From: Tetragnatha versicolor
Lineage: Eukaryota > Arthropoda > Arachnida > Araneae > Tetragnathidae
Length of the DNA stretch: 64,000 nucleotides
Assembly (NCBI GenBank): GCA_024610705.1
Contig: JANDEH010000001.1
Span: 37,081,799-37,145,798 of the forward strand
Reading direction: 5' to 3'
The translations under genes were made by a program, and so were the position numbers. The notes under the pieces were generated by a model. The model ran no database searches, was not told the DNA's origin, and worked only from the letters and a program-made list of their open reading frames with translations. Positions 1 to 13,700 of the stretch are shown one piece after another (position 1 is the first letter of the stretch; each line of letters starts with the position of its first letter).

Positions 1-1776
1 AATATTTTTTTCTGCCCCTGCCCCCCTCCTTAATCGCAAGTCCCAGATATCAACGATGGTATTTCGTATTCTTAAGTGTATAAAGGGAAAAATTAGCCTG
101 AAATTAGTGCTTCTTCACGAGTAAAAATAAGTTTTTAAAAGACTTAAAAGTTGAGAATTTCCCCTTATTTTTTTCTACACCTTTCAGGCCCTATTTTAAG
201 TAGAAGAATCGTTCGAAAATCGGTTTAATGCATTTTACCCATTTTTGGTGTCAATTTACAAAACATTCAACCGCAGTTGGTGCAGAAAAGAAATTATTTT
301 TCAGGAGATATTGCTGATTTTCGTAATTTTTTCCTGCACCTCTCCCTACCCCTAGTGAGCGTTGCCAGATTTCTACTATCGCAATTATTTCTCGCCTGAA
401 AATAAGGAAAAGAATGGCACCTTTCATTACGTTAATGGACGACTATAAGCCTGCGCCTCAGAGAAAATAGGCTTACCAATTTTTACGTTCCACTTTATCC
501 TTCCACCCCTTCTACTGGAGTGAACTGATCCTTTCCAAACTCTATGTCCCGTTAGTCCTCCCTCGCCTCTCTCGTATTATGGGGCATTTGAGCAAATTAA
601 AAAAGTAAAAGGAACCATTCTGACTCCAAACAACACAAAATTGAAACTCGTCGATTTTCCACTTCTGCGCCTCTCACCATCCCCTGGCGCAGACCCGAAG
701 TGTCCACCATCACGATTCGTAAACTACAGATTTTAAGGAACAAAATGGCTATTTTCACTAAGCATAATCACGAAAAAGCACGCGAAACCCATTTTCGTGA
801 AGTTAGAAAACCCACTAGTAGTGTTACATTTAAATACCGTATTCACTTGAATTACAAGAACACAAATGCCCTTTTTATTTTAATTTCTCAGATTTAGTAA
901 TTGAATAATGAAATGGAAGGAATTGATTGAAATAATTTGTTCAATTCGATATAAACACTGGGAAATATAGAGTTGTCTATTTGAAAATCAACCTTTTGGG
1001 GTTTTACCTTATTATCTTTTTCTCCTTAAGACATTGGACAAATTGATTCCTCCCTCACCTGAATAGGTACCATAGAAAGCTCGACCTTTGTAGCCCAATT
1101 TTCTCCGGATTCCTTTCTTCATCAACGAGAGATCACGAGGTCGATATGAAACAACCTTCGCTTCAGACTCGTGAAGGAGGTTCACGGCCGAAGGAGTTGG
1201 CCTTCTCGAAGTGAGGCCCCGAAGCAGACATCTCCGAGGAGGAGGTTTAATAGAATGAGAAATTCCGGTTTGAATGAGAAAGTTTACGGTGAAAGTCTTC
1301 AAAATTACCATGCATTAATTCTCTTAGATGGCTGTCTAGTGATTGAATGTTAAAAATTTCGAAAGTAAAAAAGTTAATTCCTGGCTTATTTCAAACGGGT
1401 GCTCGGAGAGAATGTGAAAGAAATTCTTAGAAATAAAAACCATTCCTTTTTACTCTGCCCTCCCAGCCAATATTTTAAACTATAGTATGGTTCATCTTCA
1501 TTTGTCTGCATGTCCCTTGTCCCCCCAAACCAAAGGCACTAAGATACCGTGAGTCTAATGTAATGTCTCCTTGTCCATTCCCACCATGCCATATGTCCCT
1601 CTCAGGCCCACTGTACCATATTCTAGTATGCACAAAGCTTTTAAATGTCACATACTTAAAAAGACTTTAAAATCATGCAGAATTTTTTCAGCAGTCATTT
1701 TATTCAGAGGGTTGCACATTACATACCCCCTTATGTTCTCCTCTGTTAAAAATACTAATTCATATTCTCTCTGCAG
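1..1776. other. intron (left flank of the receptor kinase gene), no exon recognised
   Basis: This stretch lies upstream of the first exon I can identify and ends in a polypyrimidine tract plus AG at 1775-1776, so it reads as an intron of the receptor gene. I looked for the missing N-terminal Sema exon and signal peptide and did not find them. Short open frames around 700-900 and 1010-1350 show no recognisable protein. The block at about 1040-1310 has higher GC than its surroundings, but I cannot assign it. Confidence 0.6.
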
Positions 1777-4700
1777 GTGGATTACATCCACGGCTTCGAG
1801 CACGGCCGCTTCGCCTACTTCCTCACCGTCCAGCGCGTCTCAGCCGAGTCCGAGATCTACGAGTCCCGCCTGGCGCGCGTCTGCCTCGACGACCCCACCT
1901 TCTTCTCCTACTCCGAGGTCCCCTTGTTGTGCCAGGCCGGCTTGGACGGCGCCTACGCCCTAGCCACGGCCGCCGCCCTAGCGCCCGCGGGGCAGGGCTT
2001 ACGCCGCCGCTTCCGCCTCAAGGGCGACGACGCCCTCACGCTGTTCGCAACCTTCGCGCGTGCCCTGCCGGGGCATGGGGCGCAGGCGGACCAGGGCAAG
2101 GGCTCCCTGCTCTGCTCCTTTCCCATGGAGAGCGTAGCGGAGGCGTTCAAGAATGCCACCAGGGATTGTCTGGCTGGGAAACCGCTGGCTAAGTTGGTGA
2201 CGCATGTTACTGGGCAGGCGCTCAACTGCAAAGAGGAGGTGAGTCTGTCGGTTTTATTAAATCGTCACCTTAGAACCAAAAACTATCTCCGAAAATCATA
2301 CAGCTTAGTCATTCAGTTCTGATCGTGTTATTAGCGGTATTGGCGTTGTTAAAGGTTTGCTTGCAGGCCTTGTCAGTCAATCCTTCAAATTTTCCATAGG
2401 ATTCAATGACAATCTCGGGTGGTCTGATGTGGTAAGCAAGTTGCCACATTAGGTGCACCATTTTCATCATCTTAGATTTAGATTCAAATAGAAGCAAAGC
2501 TTATGTAGTTGATAACTTTTCTTTGCACTGAGTTGATAATGCTTGACGATATTGAATCTTTAGCCGCCATTTTAGCAGATTTCTAGTAACCATAGACATG
2601 CTAATTAAGATATACGCTGCTAACTTGGCACTTTTCAACAGCTCTAAAAGCATGCGTCCTTTTTGCATGTTATGCATGTTACAGCATAAATTTCCAAAGT
2701 TTTAAACCTGAATTACAATTACAACTCCATTTCTTTGCATAACTAAGCAAAAAAACTGGCTGGTGGTGGTAGTATTTAGTAATCTAGTCTACACACAGTA
2801 TTTGTACTTACAAGGTGAACTTGTGTTGTTACGTCTTACAAAGGTTGAAATCCTAGAGTCTGGTTCAAACTCAAAGTGAAGAGATTTAATACCTTATAAG
2901 AGACTTATTATCTAATAAGAAGAGATATCAGTCGCTAACTCTATTGGCTATTTTTAATACTTTTAAAGTTTTTAAAATTTAAGTGGACATGTCTTTTGCT
3001 TTTAAGGCTCTAGGAAAATAAATCCCCAGAAAGCGCCAATTTGACCCAAATAAGATTTTGATATAGTATCTGACTCCGTATACTTTTCAAATACAGGACT
3101 TAACCTAATTCCTAATATATCACTTATATTCATTTTATTTGTTGTTCAGCCTGGCTTAGAAGCGACCGAAGACTTCTGCGGTTCAGGGACGAATCACTAC
3201 ATCGAAGGTCAGAATGCCATCCACGGGGGCTTCCGGGTGCACTTGGATGCCATGGTCACCTCTCTGGCCGTCACCCTGCAGGGAGGCAAGACTGTCGCCA
3301 TCGCAGCTTCAGACACTGGAGACGTATACAAGGTATGCTTGTCCTTTTGTTTACTATTTTTCATAATTTTAAAACATCAACTCTTATTCTATAAACATTG
3401 GTAAAAATAATGCCCCTTTTCATTCAAATGACCTTTGATGGGACAGAAACGAAATTTTCTAGCTTATAAACGGATGATAAAATTAAGATATAGTTTATGT
3501 ATGACAGAAAGGTCGCTAAGTTGTTAAGGACCTAAGGACTGAAGATCCACATGAATGCGTGCTAACCACACTCACTACCGTGGGTAGAATCAAACGCAGT
3601 GAAAAGACAGACTGAATCAATTTGAATTCTGTTGTATACTTTGGAATTGGGTGGCTTTCGGATTGGCCTATCTCAGATACTTCTCTCTACGCCAAATATT
3701 CATGAAAACTACCTTACTACCTCTTAGATTGTTTTAAGACAAATGCTGGGATAGTTGATAGAAACACACTCAAAAAAGTTCTTTCGGATTGGCCTATCTT
3801 AGATACTGCTCTCTACGCCAAATATACATGAAAACTACCTTACTACCTCTTAGATTGTTTTAAGACAAATGCTGGGATAGTTGATAGAAACACACTAAAA
3901 AAAGTTGATAAAAGCGTGTATTAGGCCTTAATTAGTCTTTAAAGTCTCAAAACCATCATCGACCTCTTAAGCCTCATCAACTCGCTTTTGTAAATACCTT
4001 TCCTTGGCGTTTCGCCATTCCACCGCAATTGCCCACTGTGCAAAGCGATTCAGAAGCCTTTCCTAATGAGTGAGTCGTGGATGGGAATCCTTTCTGACAG
4101 TGGCATATCGCAGATTGAAAAAAAAGACGGAACTGGCAACCGAGAGTGATGCTCCGAGTGCGTTATCTGGACGACACTTCATTCTTGAGGTCGCAAATGG
4201 ACAGCCACTCCGCTTGCAAAAAACCGCTGGTCGTCACACCCTGCTCGTCACGCGACACTCCCGACGTCTCTCCTATTATGTTAGGACGGAGCCGTCGTGC
4301 TATATGGAAGGGAGGGACACTCCTTGGTTGTCTCCTTGCAATTTATTATAATTTAACCCTTTATGTACCAAGCAATAAGTAAAAAGATACACTGGACAAA
4401 AAAATGGGTTTTTGAAAAGACGACGAATTGGTAAACGAAAAATAGTCTAGAATTTCAGTCGTAAGTTATAGTGGAGACAAAGACGTTTAATTCTCTTAGG
4501 AATGTTATGTTATGCTGAGGATAAATTTTAGATGGGCCTATAGAATCAGTTAAAAACTGACGAAAAGTTCACAGCTTGCAATTATTTTGTTGAGATTGAT
4601 TAAGTTTTTAAAAAAAGGTTATAACAAGCTTATTTTTTTCAAAACAGTTTAGTTCTCACCAGGGGGGTTGGGGATATATCCCCTCGAAATTAAGAAAGCT

Positions 4701-7700
4701 TTTTTTCATCATTCTCCAAATACCAATATCCCCCTCCAAAATTTTTTTCTCGCTACGCCGCACAGGTTCTTACACATATTGCGTTTAAATGGGATAACCC
4801 ATGTAATTTTTATGAGTCACATGAATAGTCCATGAATCAAGGGGGATGAGGAATTACCTAGGTCCTAGGTCGGTGGACCTTCAAACTCCAGTATAACTTA
4901 GCCTCACTGAGTGAGGCCCTTGGCAGAGCTGTTACAGAACGTGTGACTGAATGTCATTATAGCTGAGCACGCTAGCTTGATGCTAACACCATCTTGATTT
5001 CCCCAAGTAACTTTGGTACTCATTTTATCGACCCCGGAGGAATGAAAGGCTGAGTCTGCCTTGCCCGGAGGCCGGGATTTGAGTCCCGGACCTGTGACGT
5101 GGGAGTTCTAGGCGCTACCTCAACGCCACCGGGCCTTGCTGTCCATGAATTAGTCCATTTTTTGAGTCAAATAATTGTACGTACTTTATAGAAACCTATT
5201 AAAGGCCTAAACACTAAGTACGTCATTAAAACCTGTTCTTTTTGTATTTTTTTCTCATGAAAAGTTGGTACGAAACTTAATTAAAATGTTAAATGAATAA
5301 AAGTGACGCTTCTTCTGTAAAACCAAGTTATTTTTTAAAGTTAAAACTTATCTAAAACTCATTATGACGCAGAAACCTCTGTATATATCCTGAAATAATA
5401 ATGAAATTTATTGATAAATAGACAAAACTAAATCAGCAAAACATTTCTTTATATCATTTTATAAAATTTTTACCAATAAGTTTGAGTTTTGCGAGTAAGA
5501 GCGCACATGTTTTTGGTAATCGATTGCAATTGGAACATGACTATTATTTAATTCCTGAAATAATTGAGTACAAAGTATATAAACAGGGGTATAGCCAAGG
5601 GGAGATTTGAAAATATACAACAACCTGAAATTCAGAAAAATTTCTTTGGCCATAACAAACGACTAGAACCACCCCTTATCCCGCAAAATACCATTGTTAC
5701 ACTCTGAAATTGTTTTATGGACTGTTGTATCATAACATTCATAACCTAAACTTAAAAGAAACGATTTCGTTCTTCGTTTTAGTCGCTAATCAAAAGAGAG
5801 GAGTATCCCAGACAAAACTTGTCTCCGACTCCCGCTACTCTTCGCTTCTCCCACCCGTAAATAACAAAAAAAGGGAAGCTTTTAAAACCCAAATGCATAA
5901 ATTTTCACGGAGTGTCTCATAAACCACCCCACTCGCAATTACCTAATACCAAACAGAGAGAGAGCAGCAAATGAGCGCCAGTCCTAATTGCAATTGATGC
6001 GCCTAAAAAGCGAGAAAAGGGACTTCTGATGAACGGCCAGTGTCGCGTTACGGGAGTGATGGATTGTCAACAAGGGAGAGGCTGGGAAGATATGCGGCAG
6101 CGCTTTTTAGTTGTGGGAGTAGTTATGATGGTGCATGAAGAGTTATGTGGTATTACCTGGCCAGACTGTAAGGGAAACCAGCAGTGTCCCGGAGTTCAAA
6201 CTATTATAGTGAGCCCATAGTCCCCGCTAGAGGGGAAGACTCTGTCCGGACCCAGAAAAAGTGCCCGAACCTAGAACCTGGTTCGGGGGAAGCCCATGCC
6301 AGCTCCATAGGAGCAATACATAAGGTTTGGGTAAATTTGATTAGGTTCGGGGGAAGGTTACAACTTTTTCCAGGTCCGACTCTGTCCCGTATGACTCCAC
6401 AAACATTATTTACAATTGAGAAAATAAAAATAAAACGTTGAAAAACTGGGAAGGAGCAATGCCCCCCTAACCATCTATTACGGCCTATTGATAAAACGAA
6501 AATCACAGTTAATCCAGGTAAGGCAGCAATTGGAAATACACCAATAGCCTTTGGGCCTGGAGTGCTAATTACTTAGCTTGTGTCCAGGCCGAGTGGCTAG
6601 CCCGACGCTGGACCCCCCAGTTGATTCCCTGGTTCTCATTTTATCAACCCCGGAAGGATAAGGGGTGAGTTGACCCATAACCAGCTACCCAAGCTGAAGC
6701 CGCAAGGCATCGAAGCTGGGTTGGTTTGGTATTGATCGTAGCCACAGACACGCTGACCACTACACCACCGCGGCACCTGATGATTCAATAATGGTCATTT
6801 TTATCCTTCGTGATAAGAAAGTATATTACTTTCTAACTCCTTCCAACTAGGGACCAACTCTTCTTCTGAGGGACTGACGTCATCTCACAAAGAGACATCG
6901 CGTCACTTCACTTAGTGCCACCGATTTATTTGGTGTCGTGTGGGCCGTGTGAGCCCCCGTGGGCGGACACACGGCCTTAATGGAATCCTCGGGGGAAGAT
7001 TCCACTTGACAATGTGTCCGGTCTCTTGTCATTCGTGTGGATTGTGAAACCATTTCTGAAACTTTGACCTTTTCATAGGGGACTTAAAAAAGCTTACTTT
7101 TTATAACGCCTCTGTCATAAACTCTGGCATTCAAATTTCTAGGATTTCAGGCCTCTTTGTTTACGAATTTTCACCAGTGAAATGATGTTTAACAAATATA
7201 TTGAATAATTAAGGTATTATAAGGAACTGAATTAGCCAGAAGGAGGAATTATTGATATCATCCCCCGGAAAAGTCAGGAATTTCCCCTTTTTGACCATAG
7301 AAATGGATAAAACTTACTCTTCCCAAATATTTCAATAATAACTCTCTAAATTTTTTCTGGCTACGTCACTTCATTACTGGACATGATTAAGTGGTTTAGG
7401 GTTTCTCGGCCAGGGGCGTAGCCAGAGGGGGGATTTGGGTATACAGGGTGTTTCAAAATTGCGTTGCACGGCTTTTATTCGGAACCAGTGCCTCCTAGGG
7501 TCATGAAAGTAGGGTCTACCCCTAGGTAAGTGACCCTGGAGAACCCATTGAGAGGACTTACAGCGCCCCTAGCGGCGAAATTAAAAAGTTAAAAAAATTA
7601 ATTTAAAAACTAAAGGAGATAGAGCAAAAACCTCAGTGAGAGTATTGTTGCCAACGTCAAGAAGAACTCATTGAAAAAAATTTCATCAAAATATCTTGAA

Positions 7701-10700
7701 TATTCGCGGAGATAATAGCATGTAAAAAGAGCACTTTTTCAGGGGTCAAAAAGTAAAAAGTTCGCATATTTGCAAACTTTTCAGTGAAATTGTGCAGTTT
7801 TGTGTTTTTTTAGTTGAAAGAACACAAAATTTAATCAAAAAATCAAAAAAATTTGCAAATATGCGAACTTTTTACTTTTTGACCCCTGAAAAAGTGCTCT
7901 TTTTACATGCTATTATCTCCGCGAATATTCAAGATATTTTGATGAAATTTTTTTCAATGAGTTCTTCTTGACGTTGGCAACAATACTCTCACTGAGGTTT
8001 TTGCTCTATCTCCTTTAGTTTTTAAATTAATTTTTTTAACTTTTTAATTTCGCCGCTAGGGGCGCTGTAAGTCATCTCAATGGATTCTCCAGGGTCACTT
8101 ACCTATTGGTAGACCTTACTTCCATGACCCTAGGAGGAGCTGGTTCCGAATAAAAGCCGTGCAACGCAATTTTGAAACACCCTGTATATCCCCCCCCCGA
8201 AACTCAGAAATTTAACTTTTTTGACCATAGAAAAGAAATAAATATACCCATATCACCTCCCAAATTCCAATATCCCCTCCAAAATTTTTTTTCTTGCTAC
8301 GCCACCATTCTGAAACACATTAAGGGTAATAATTAATAATATTCTTTAGAAAATTTATAGTATAATTTCTAATTAAAAAGTGGTTGACACATGACTGAAT
8401 AGGCAGTTGCGTTTAAATGTAAATAAATAAAGCCAAGGAAGCATAAAATAACGTTGAAATTTATAGAATGGAATTTAGGGGTCCGGTCTTGCCATTCCGT
8501 TTTTATAACGCCGTGTTTTCCCAACCACGGCGCATAAATCGCAATTAAGAGTCGCCGCTCTCCGTCACAACCGCAAACAAATGAAATGCGGTGCGTTCTT
8601 CATTTGCTTTGAATGAAACGCAATACTGAGTTTTTTCAGCCCTGAGAGTAAGATGTATCTCGACCCCTTTCGCTCGAGCCGACTTTCATTTGTCACTTTG
8701 TTTATAAAGATATTTGTCTTTTGCTAAAACCGGATCTTTGTCTCGTGCGGTTTGGTTTGATGACTCTTATATTCCTTCCTGTAAGATTTTTTTAAAGCAA
8801 CCAAGTGATCCACCGCTTTTTTTAGTCGAAGTTGTCATGTTTATGAAATTTCACTGATTTGAACGTATAAACACGTTAATATCGTGTTTTGTTGAAAAAT
8901 ACTTCATTTTAAAAAATGATCTCTAGATTTCCTTTCTCAGTGCCTGCTCTCCGATGACATGTTGGCTCTAGAAAATTACAATTTTGAAATAAATCTTATA
9001 AATTTCCCTAAACCTGAGAGATGTCCTACTTTTCAAAATTTAACACTTCATATCTCCCAAAATAAATTCATTTTCTCACAGAATATTTTTCTGGCTACAC
9101 GCACAGTAAATATTCATAGGTTGAAAAGGGGCTTGAATAATGTTTTTGAGTGAGGGTGGTAATACTGTGTTACTATTAGTATTTACCAAAAAAAGTATAA
9201 GATCTTTTTACTCTCTTTTTCCTAGAGAACCGAGATACACTAATGCCTGGATTTTTTCAATCGTTTTTTAAGGTATTATGTCTAATTTTTCTTTTACTTG
9301 CAGTTGCAGCTCGAAAAACGTGACAAACCGGTGCTTTACGTACACAACATCGCCGAGGACCAAGAAAACAAAGCCGTCCAGAGGTCCAATACGTTCGACC
9401 CTAGCCACGAGAACTTGTACTTTCTCGTTGGAGACAAGGTAAAAATCACAAGCACACAACACCTCCAAAAAATATAAAATCTTGAACATGATTCGATAGT
9501 ATTTCTCACATCATACGATGGAAAGCACTTGTTTTAATTCATTTGAAGTAAAAAGTCCAAAACTAAAAATTTTAATTTCATATTAAAATTTTTTCTGTGC
9601 TGGAAATTAATAGCTATTGAGTATTAGAATAATTTGTTTGAAACAATTAAGATAGTTTTAATATAAATACTATTCATAGCTCTGCACATATGCCCCACTT
9701 AGCGGAGATGGCCAGAAGTTTCAAGATCCTCGCATCTAGGTGCTCCACTAGATTGTGCGATAGACATAAAACAGATCCTTAAAGATAAAGAGTACTGATG
9801 TTGATTAAGCTCAAACGAAATCCCTAATATTTCCTCTATATGTGCCAAAAGTTATGTCACTTTTATGCTTCACGTGGGCTGTCATGTTTGACTTAATTTT
9901 CTAACATAAAACTTTATTTGGACGTATAAAAAATTTCTTCCTGAAGTAAACTTTTTGTTGAAATCGGATATTTGTTATAATGCATTCTATATACTAGCAT
10001 GATCTCATTAGCATTTAGATTATTTACTGTTTTCATCAGGTGATGAGAAAGCAAATCAGTTTCTCGTAAGTCTTATTCCAACTTTCAAGAATTTGTTCGC
10101 TTCCTTGAGAAAGCGACGCTTCCTTTCTTGACTTCACTTCCGTTCTTTACAGGAAGCTGTGATTGCCAGGCTAGTTCCGAACACCAAGGGGCCCATGTCC
10201 GTTTTGAATCGCAATCTGATGTATTGTGTCCCCCACAATGTTACTTTCAATACCTAATTGTTTTTACATAGGAGCTAGAAAGAACTAAAAACTATTAACT
10301 AGGTTTTATTTTAAAGAATTTTCTACGCAAAAAGTCTTTCCCACAATATGTAGAGAGGAAAAAGATATCTTTCGTAGTAAAGTTCTTTGACATTGATGAA
10401 AATAAGAACTGCCCACAGAAGAATACAATCCAGCGAAATCCTTAAAGAAAAATGTTCCTTTACCTGTTGAATTGAAGTTACACCTTCTTGAAAACCCACT
10501 GGTATCCTCTAAACAGTAAAAATCATCTAAAATACTGAGGTGTTTGCAGCAACAACGACCTAAACTCCAATGTAAAGCTGCTCGAGTTAATTTATTGTTG
10601 CTGCAAGTACCTCACCTCAATTCTTTAGTACCAGTTACGGTCTTATACATTTCAAAAGAAATTCTCGCTTAATTTGTTAGGAATTGTCTTGAATGCTTTA

Positions 10701-13700
10701 GCTTTAGAAGAAAGAATGCTTTTCAAGAGAAACATACGCTTCTTCTATTTCGTAAAAGACCAATTATAATTTTAATGTCCCTATTAATTTTAATTATTAA
10801 TTTCAATTACTGAGTAAGTGATAGTTGATTTTGTTTGAGATATTTGATGACAGGGAAGTGGTCGTAAGATATAGTAGGATTAAAACACAGAATAAAGAAA
10901 TTCTTGGAATAAAGGAATTACGTGTATGATTGTAAGTAAAACTCACTGATTCTTCTTTGCAGGTAGTCGAATTCCCAGTGGGCTCTTGTTCGTTGTACGA
11001 AGACTGCGGTTCTTGCGTGAGCACGGAAGACCCCCTTGGCTGCGGATGGTGCGGGGACCACTGCGCGCACATGAGGGAATGCGACAGACCTGACACCATG
11101 AGTACCCACTCGTGCGAGCCAGTCCTCATGCAGGTAAGAAGACAAAGGATATTTCCTGACTTCTGGCTTTGTACGTGACTGAAATCATATACTGGGTGTC
11201 TCAAAAGCTTTGTGCCAAACTTTACATGTAATTCTGTCATGCCATGAAAAAATCAAGATTTTCATAGGAACTCATATGTCCGCAAATGTAAACTGTGTCC
11301 GTTGGAGGACAATGTTCGCCAGTTAAAGGACAGCTATTAACTCATTTATTCTACGAAAAACTTCCATTATTATTACGTTTCCAGAAAAAGCATCCCTGTT
11401 TGTTATAGGCGATGACAGACCCGCATGTCAAGTTTGGCACCAACCTTTTGAATCCCCCAGTAGAGATTGTGTTATCCATCAGACCAAATCTCATCGACTT
11501 CTTTTTCCTCAGGTGTCACCAATGAGCGGTCCGACAGAAGGGGGCACCGTGCTGAGTATCGTGGGGGACAACTTCGGGTCTTCACAGAGCGGGGAGCAGC
11601 TTTCTTACATCGCGGTTACCGTGGCAGGGTCTCCTTGCGAGATACAGCTCTGGGAAAAGAACAGGTGGGTGATCAATTGAAGGTGATTCTCCACATTTTA
11701 GGAACATTGGACTAGTGCAGCCTAAGTGAAACAGACACATAGCAGCGGTTCTGTAATTTAAAGATCTGTAAAACATTTGATAATCTAACATTTGATTTGA
11801 GTTAACTAACACACTATTTTTCTCTAGCTGTGCCACTTTCTCAAAAATGAGAAACTATTTTAAAAGTAAAGAAAAATAATAGAAGCCTCTTTCATTTTGA
11901 TGTTCAAATTTTTAAAACTATAAAACGTTTATCAAATGAAGTTTCTCTCCTTTAAGAAACTAGTGTCAGATTGATGTCTGTGATATAAAATTGAATTTCA
12001 ATAAAATATGATGAATTTGATAGAATCAGTTTAATGAAGATTTTAATTGAATGAAGATCTGCTTCATTTTTTGAGAACTATGTTTTCCATATGTCAGAAC
12101 ACGTTCAATTGAGATTATAGTGAGTATTCTGTGCATTTATAAATGTATGTGTATGAAAAAGGTAGATCTAAGCTAAGGGCTATTTAATGTTTCTTTTCTT
12201 GTATTTTAGAATTGAGTGTAAGACAAGTCCCGTGTCAGCAGAGAAATCAGGCCCCATAACTGTCAATGTGACTGACACCTCGTGGGCCGCCGGACAGTAC
12301 GACCAAAAAGGAGTCGTCACTAGCTTGACAAATTTCACTTATGTCGTAAGTGCCTTCCTTGAAATAGAAGGTCTTTATGATTCTTTAAACTTCAATATTA
12401 CCATAGTTTTATAAATGTGAATATAAAAACACTATATGATAAGATATTTTGGTAATTTTCCAAACGGGTTAGGTTTTCTAATTTTCTGTCGTTTGTACCC
12501 TGAGAAACACGAGAAGAAAATCAAAACTCCTGTTCAGTTCACCTTTAGTGTCATTTCTTGTAAAAAAAGAGAACAATAAGATTTTAGTAATTACCATTAT
12601 TTTGAGTTTTGAACGTCAGGTTGTTTAATTTTATACGAGCTGTGAAATTGGCTCCTCCTGTGCTGCTGCCATCTAGGGAAGTTTATAAGAACTACAAAGG
12701 GGGGTCGAGATTTGTTTAGATGTTTTGAAATAAGTAGAAACTAAGTTATTAGATATTTTCCTCTTGAAAAAATACATTTCTCGTTTTCTGTTAAATAATA
12801 TTAGTGAAAAAAAAATTTTTTTTTGAAACGCAACTTGTTTAATACAGTTCAACTGTTTCAAAAAGATTCACATTTTTCTATTACATGGTGTTTCTTTTTT
12901 GTTAGTACATTAATTACATTCTAGCCTTCTTTCCTCGCTTCCATCATGACCTTTACGTTTAAGAAATGCATAGTTGTAATAGTTAGTAATTTTCCCCCAC
13001 AGGTTCCCAAATTATACGGCATCTTCCCAGGAAAGGGCCCTGTTTCCGGAGGCACCAATGTGACACTGTACGGCCACAAGTTGGATTCTGGCTCCACTCA
13101 CAGCATCCTCATGGCTCGAATACCTTGTGTCGTCATCAGGTAAGAGATGATCTATCACTGTTCTTTCCAAAAATAGAGAAAGGTTACCAATTTTTGTTGT
13201 CTTTAAATTTTGTTTGATATGAAGCTTTCGTATTAACTCTCATTCGCTCTGCTACCTTTTCTCCAGTGTTCATGAGGACTCAGCGTGGTGCATCACCGGC
13301 AATCGAACAGGTGGCGGCAAGGGACCGGTGGAGGTGACCATCGACGACGCCGTGGTGGAAGTGGAGGCGGCGGGCGCCCCCGACGTCCGTCTCTTCAAGG
13401 ACTTCGTCTTCTTGCCCGACCCCGAGGTCTTGGCCATTTATCCCAACGCCACTACGCTCAGGTAAGGGAGAAAGCTTTGCTAACCTCTACTGTACTAACC
13501 TCTACTGTAGACTGGTAGTGCATTTAGCTGTGATAATCTCTATAACAATTGATTGTCGTGAAAAAAAATGACTGCGTTCGGAAATAGGTGCTATATTACG
13601 AAATGAATGTTATCTGAGGAGACGATATCAATTAACATATGGTGGTAGTACTATATTACTATATTAGGTGTCTAATGAAGTCCTGTCACACGCTTTCAAC

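Larger units (their letters stand above)
3333..9303. other. 5.97-kb intron of the receptor gene, repeat-rich
   Basis: Between the second and third visible exons. It holds a 126-bp tandem duplication (3655-3906), two minus-strand SINEs (about 4838-5140 and 6585-6780), fragments of a repeat ending in GCTACGCC (around 4650-4760 and 7255-7375) and a 745-bp foldback element (7442-8186). GC-richer non-repeat patches at about 3950-4330 and 8470-8700 carry no recognisable protein. Confidence 0.6.
1777..9438 (+). other. Sema domain, C-terminal half (exons 1777-2238, 3150-3332, 9304-9438)
   Basis: These three phase-0 exons encode residues 1-260 of the visible protein. The opening VDYIHGFEHGRFAYFLTVQR is a close match to the MET Sema blade, followed by cysteines in PLLCQ, SLLCSFP, RDCL and LNCKEE that fit Sema disulfides. 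In MET the region after PLEC carries the basic KRKKR furin site that splits alpha and beta chains. Here the corresponding segment (about residues 55-80) has no such insertion, only an LRRRFRL stretch, so the receptor may stay single-chain (inference). Confidence 0.88.

Noticed and set aside
1012..1311. 99-residue minus-strand open frame in the left intron
   Set aside because: Basic arginine/proline-rich peptide typical of a GC-richer non-coding patch; no recognised domain.
4070..4351. 93-residue plus-strand open frame in the receptor intron
   Set aside because: Overlaps another frame of similar length, has no splice borders and matches nothing; kept only as a GC-richer island.
6704..6780. 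Possible tRNA gene on the minus strand
   Set aside because: Pol III boxes are present but acceptor and anticodon stems do not close, and the sequence continues into a shared SINE body.
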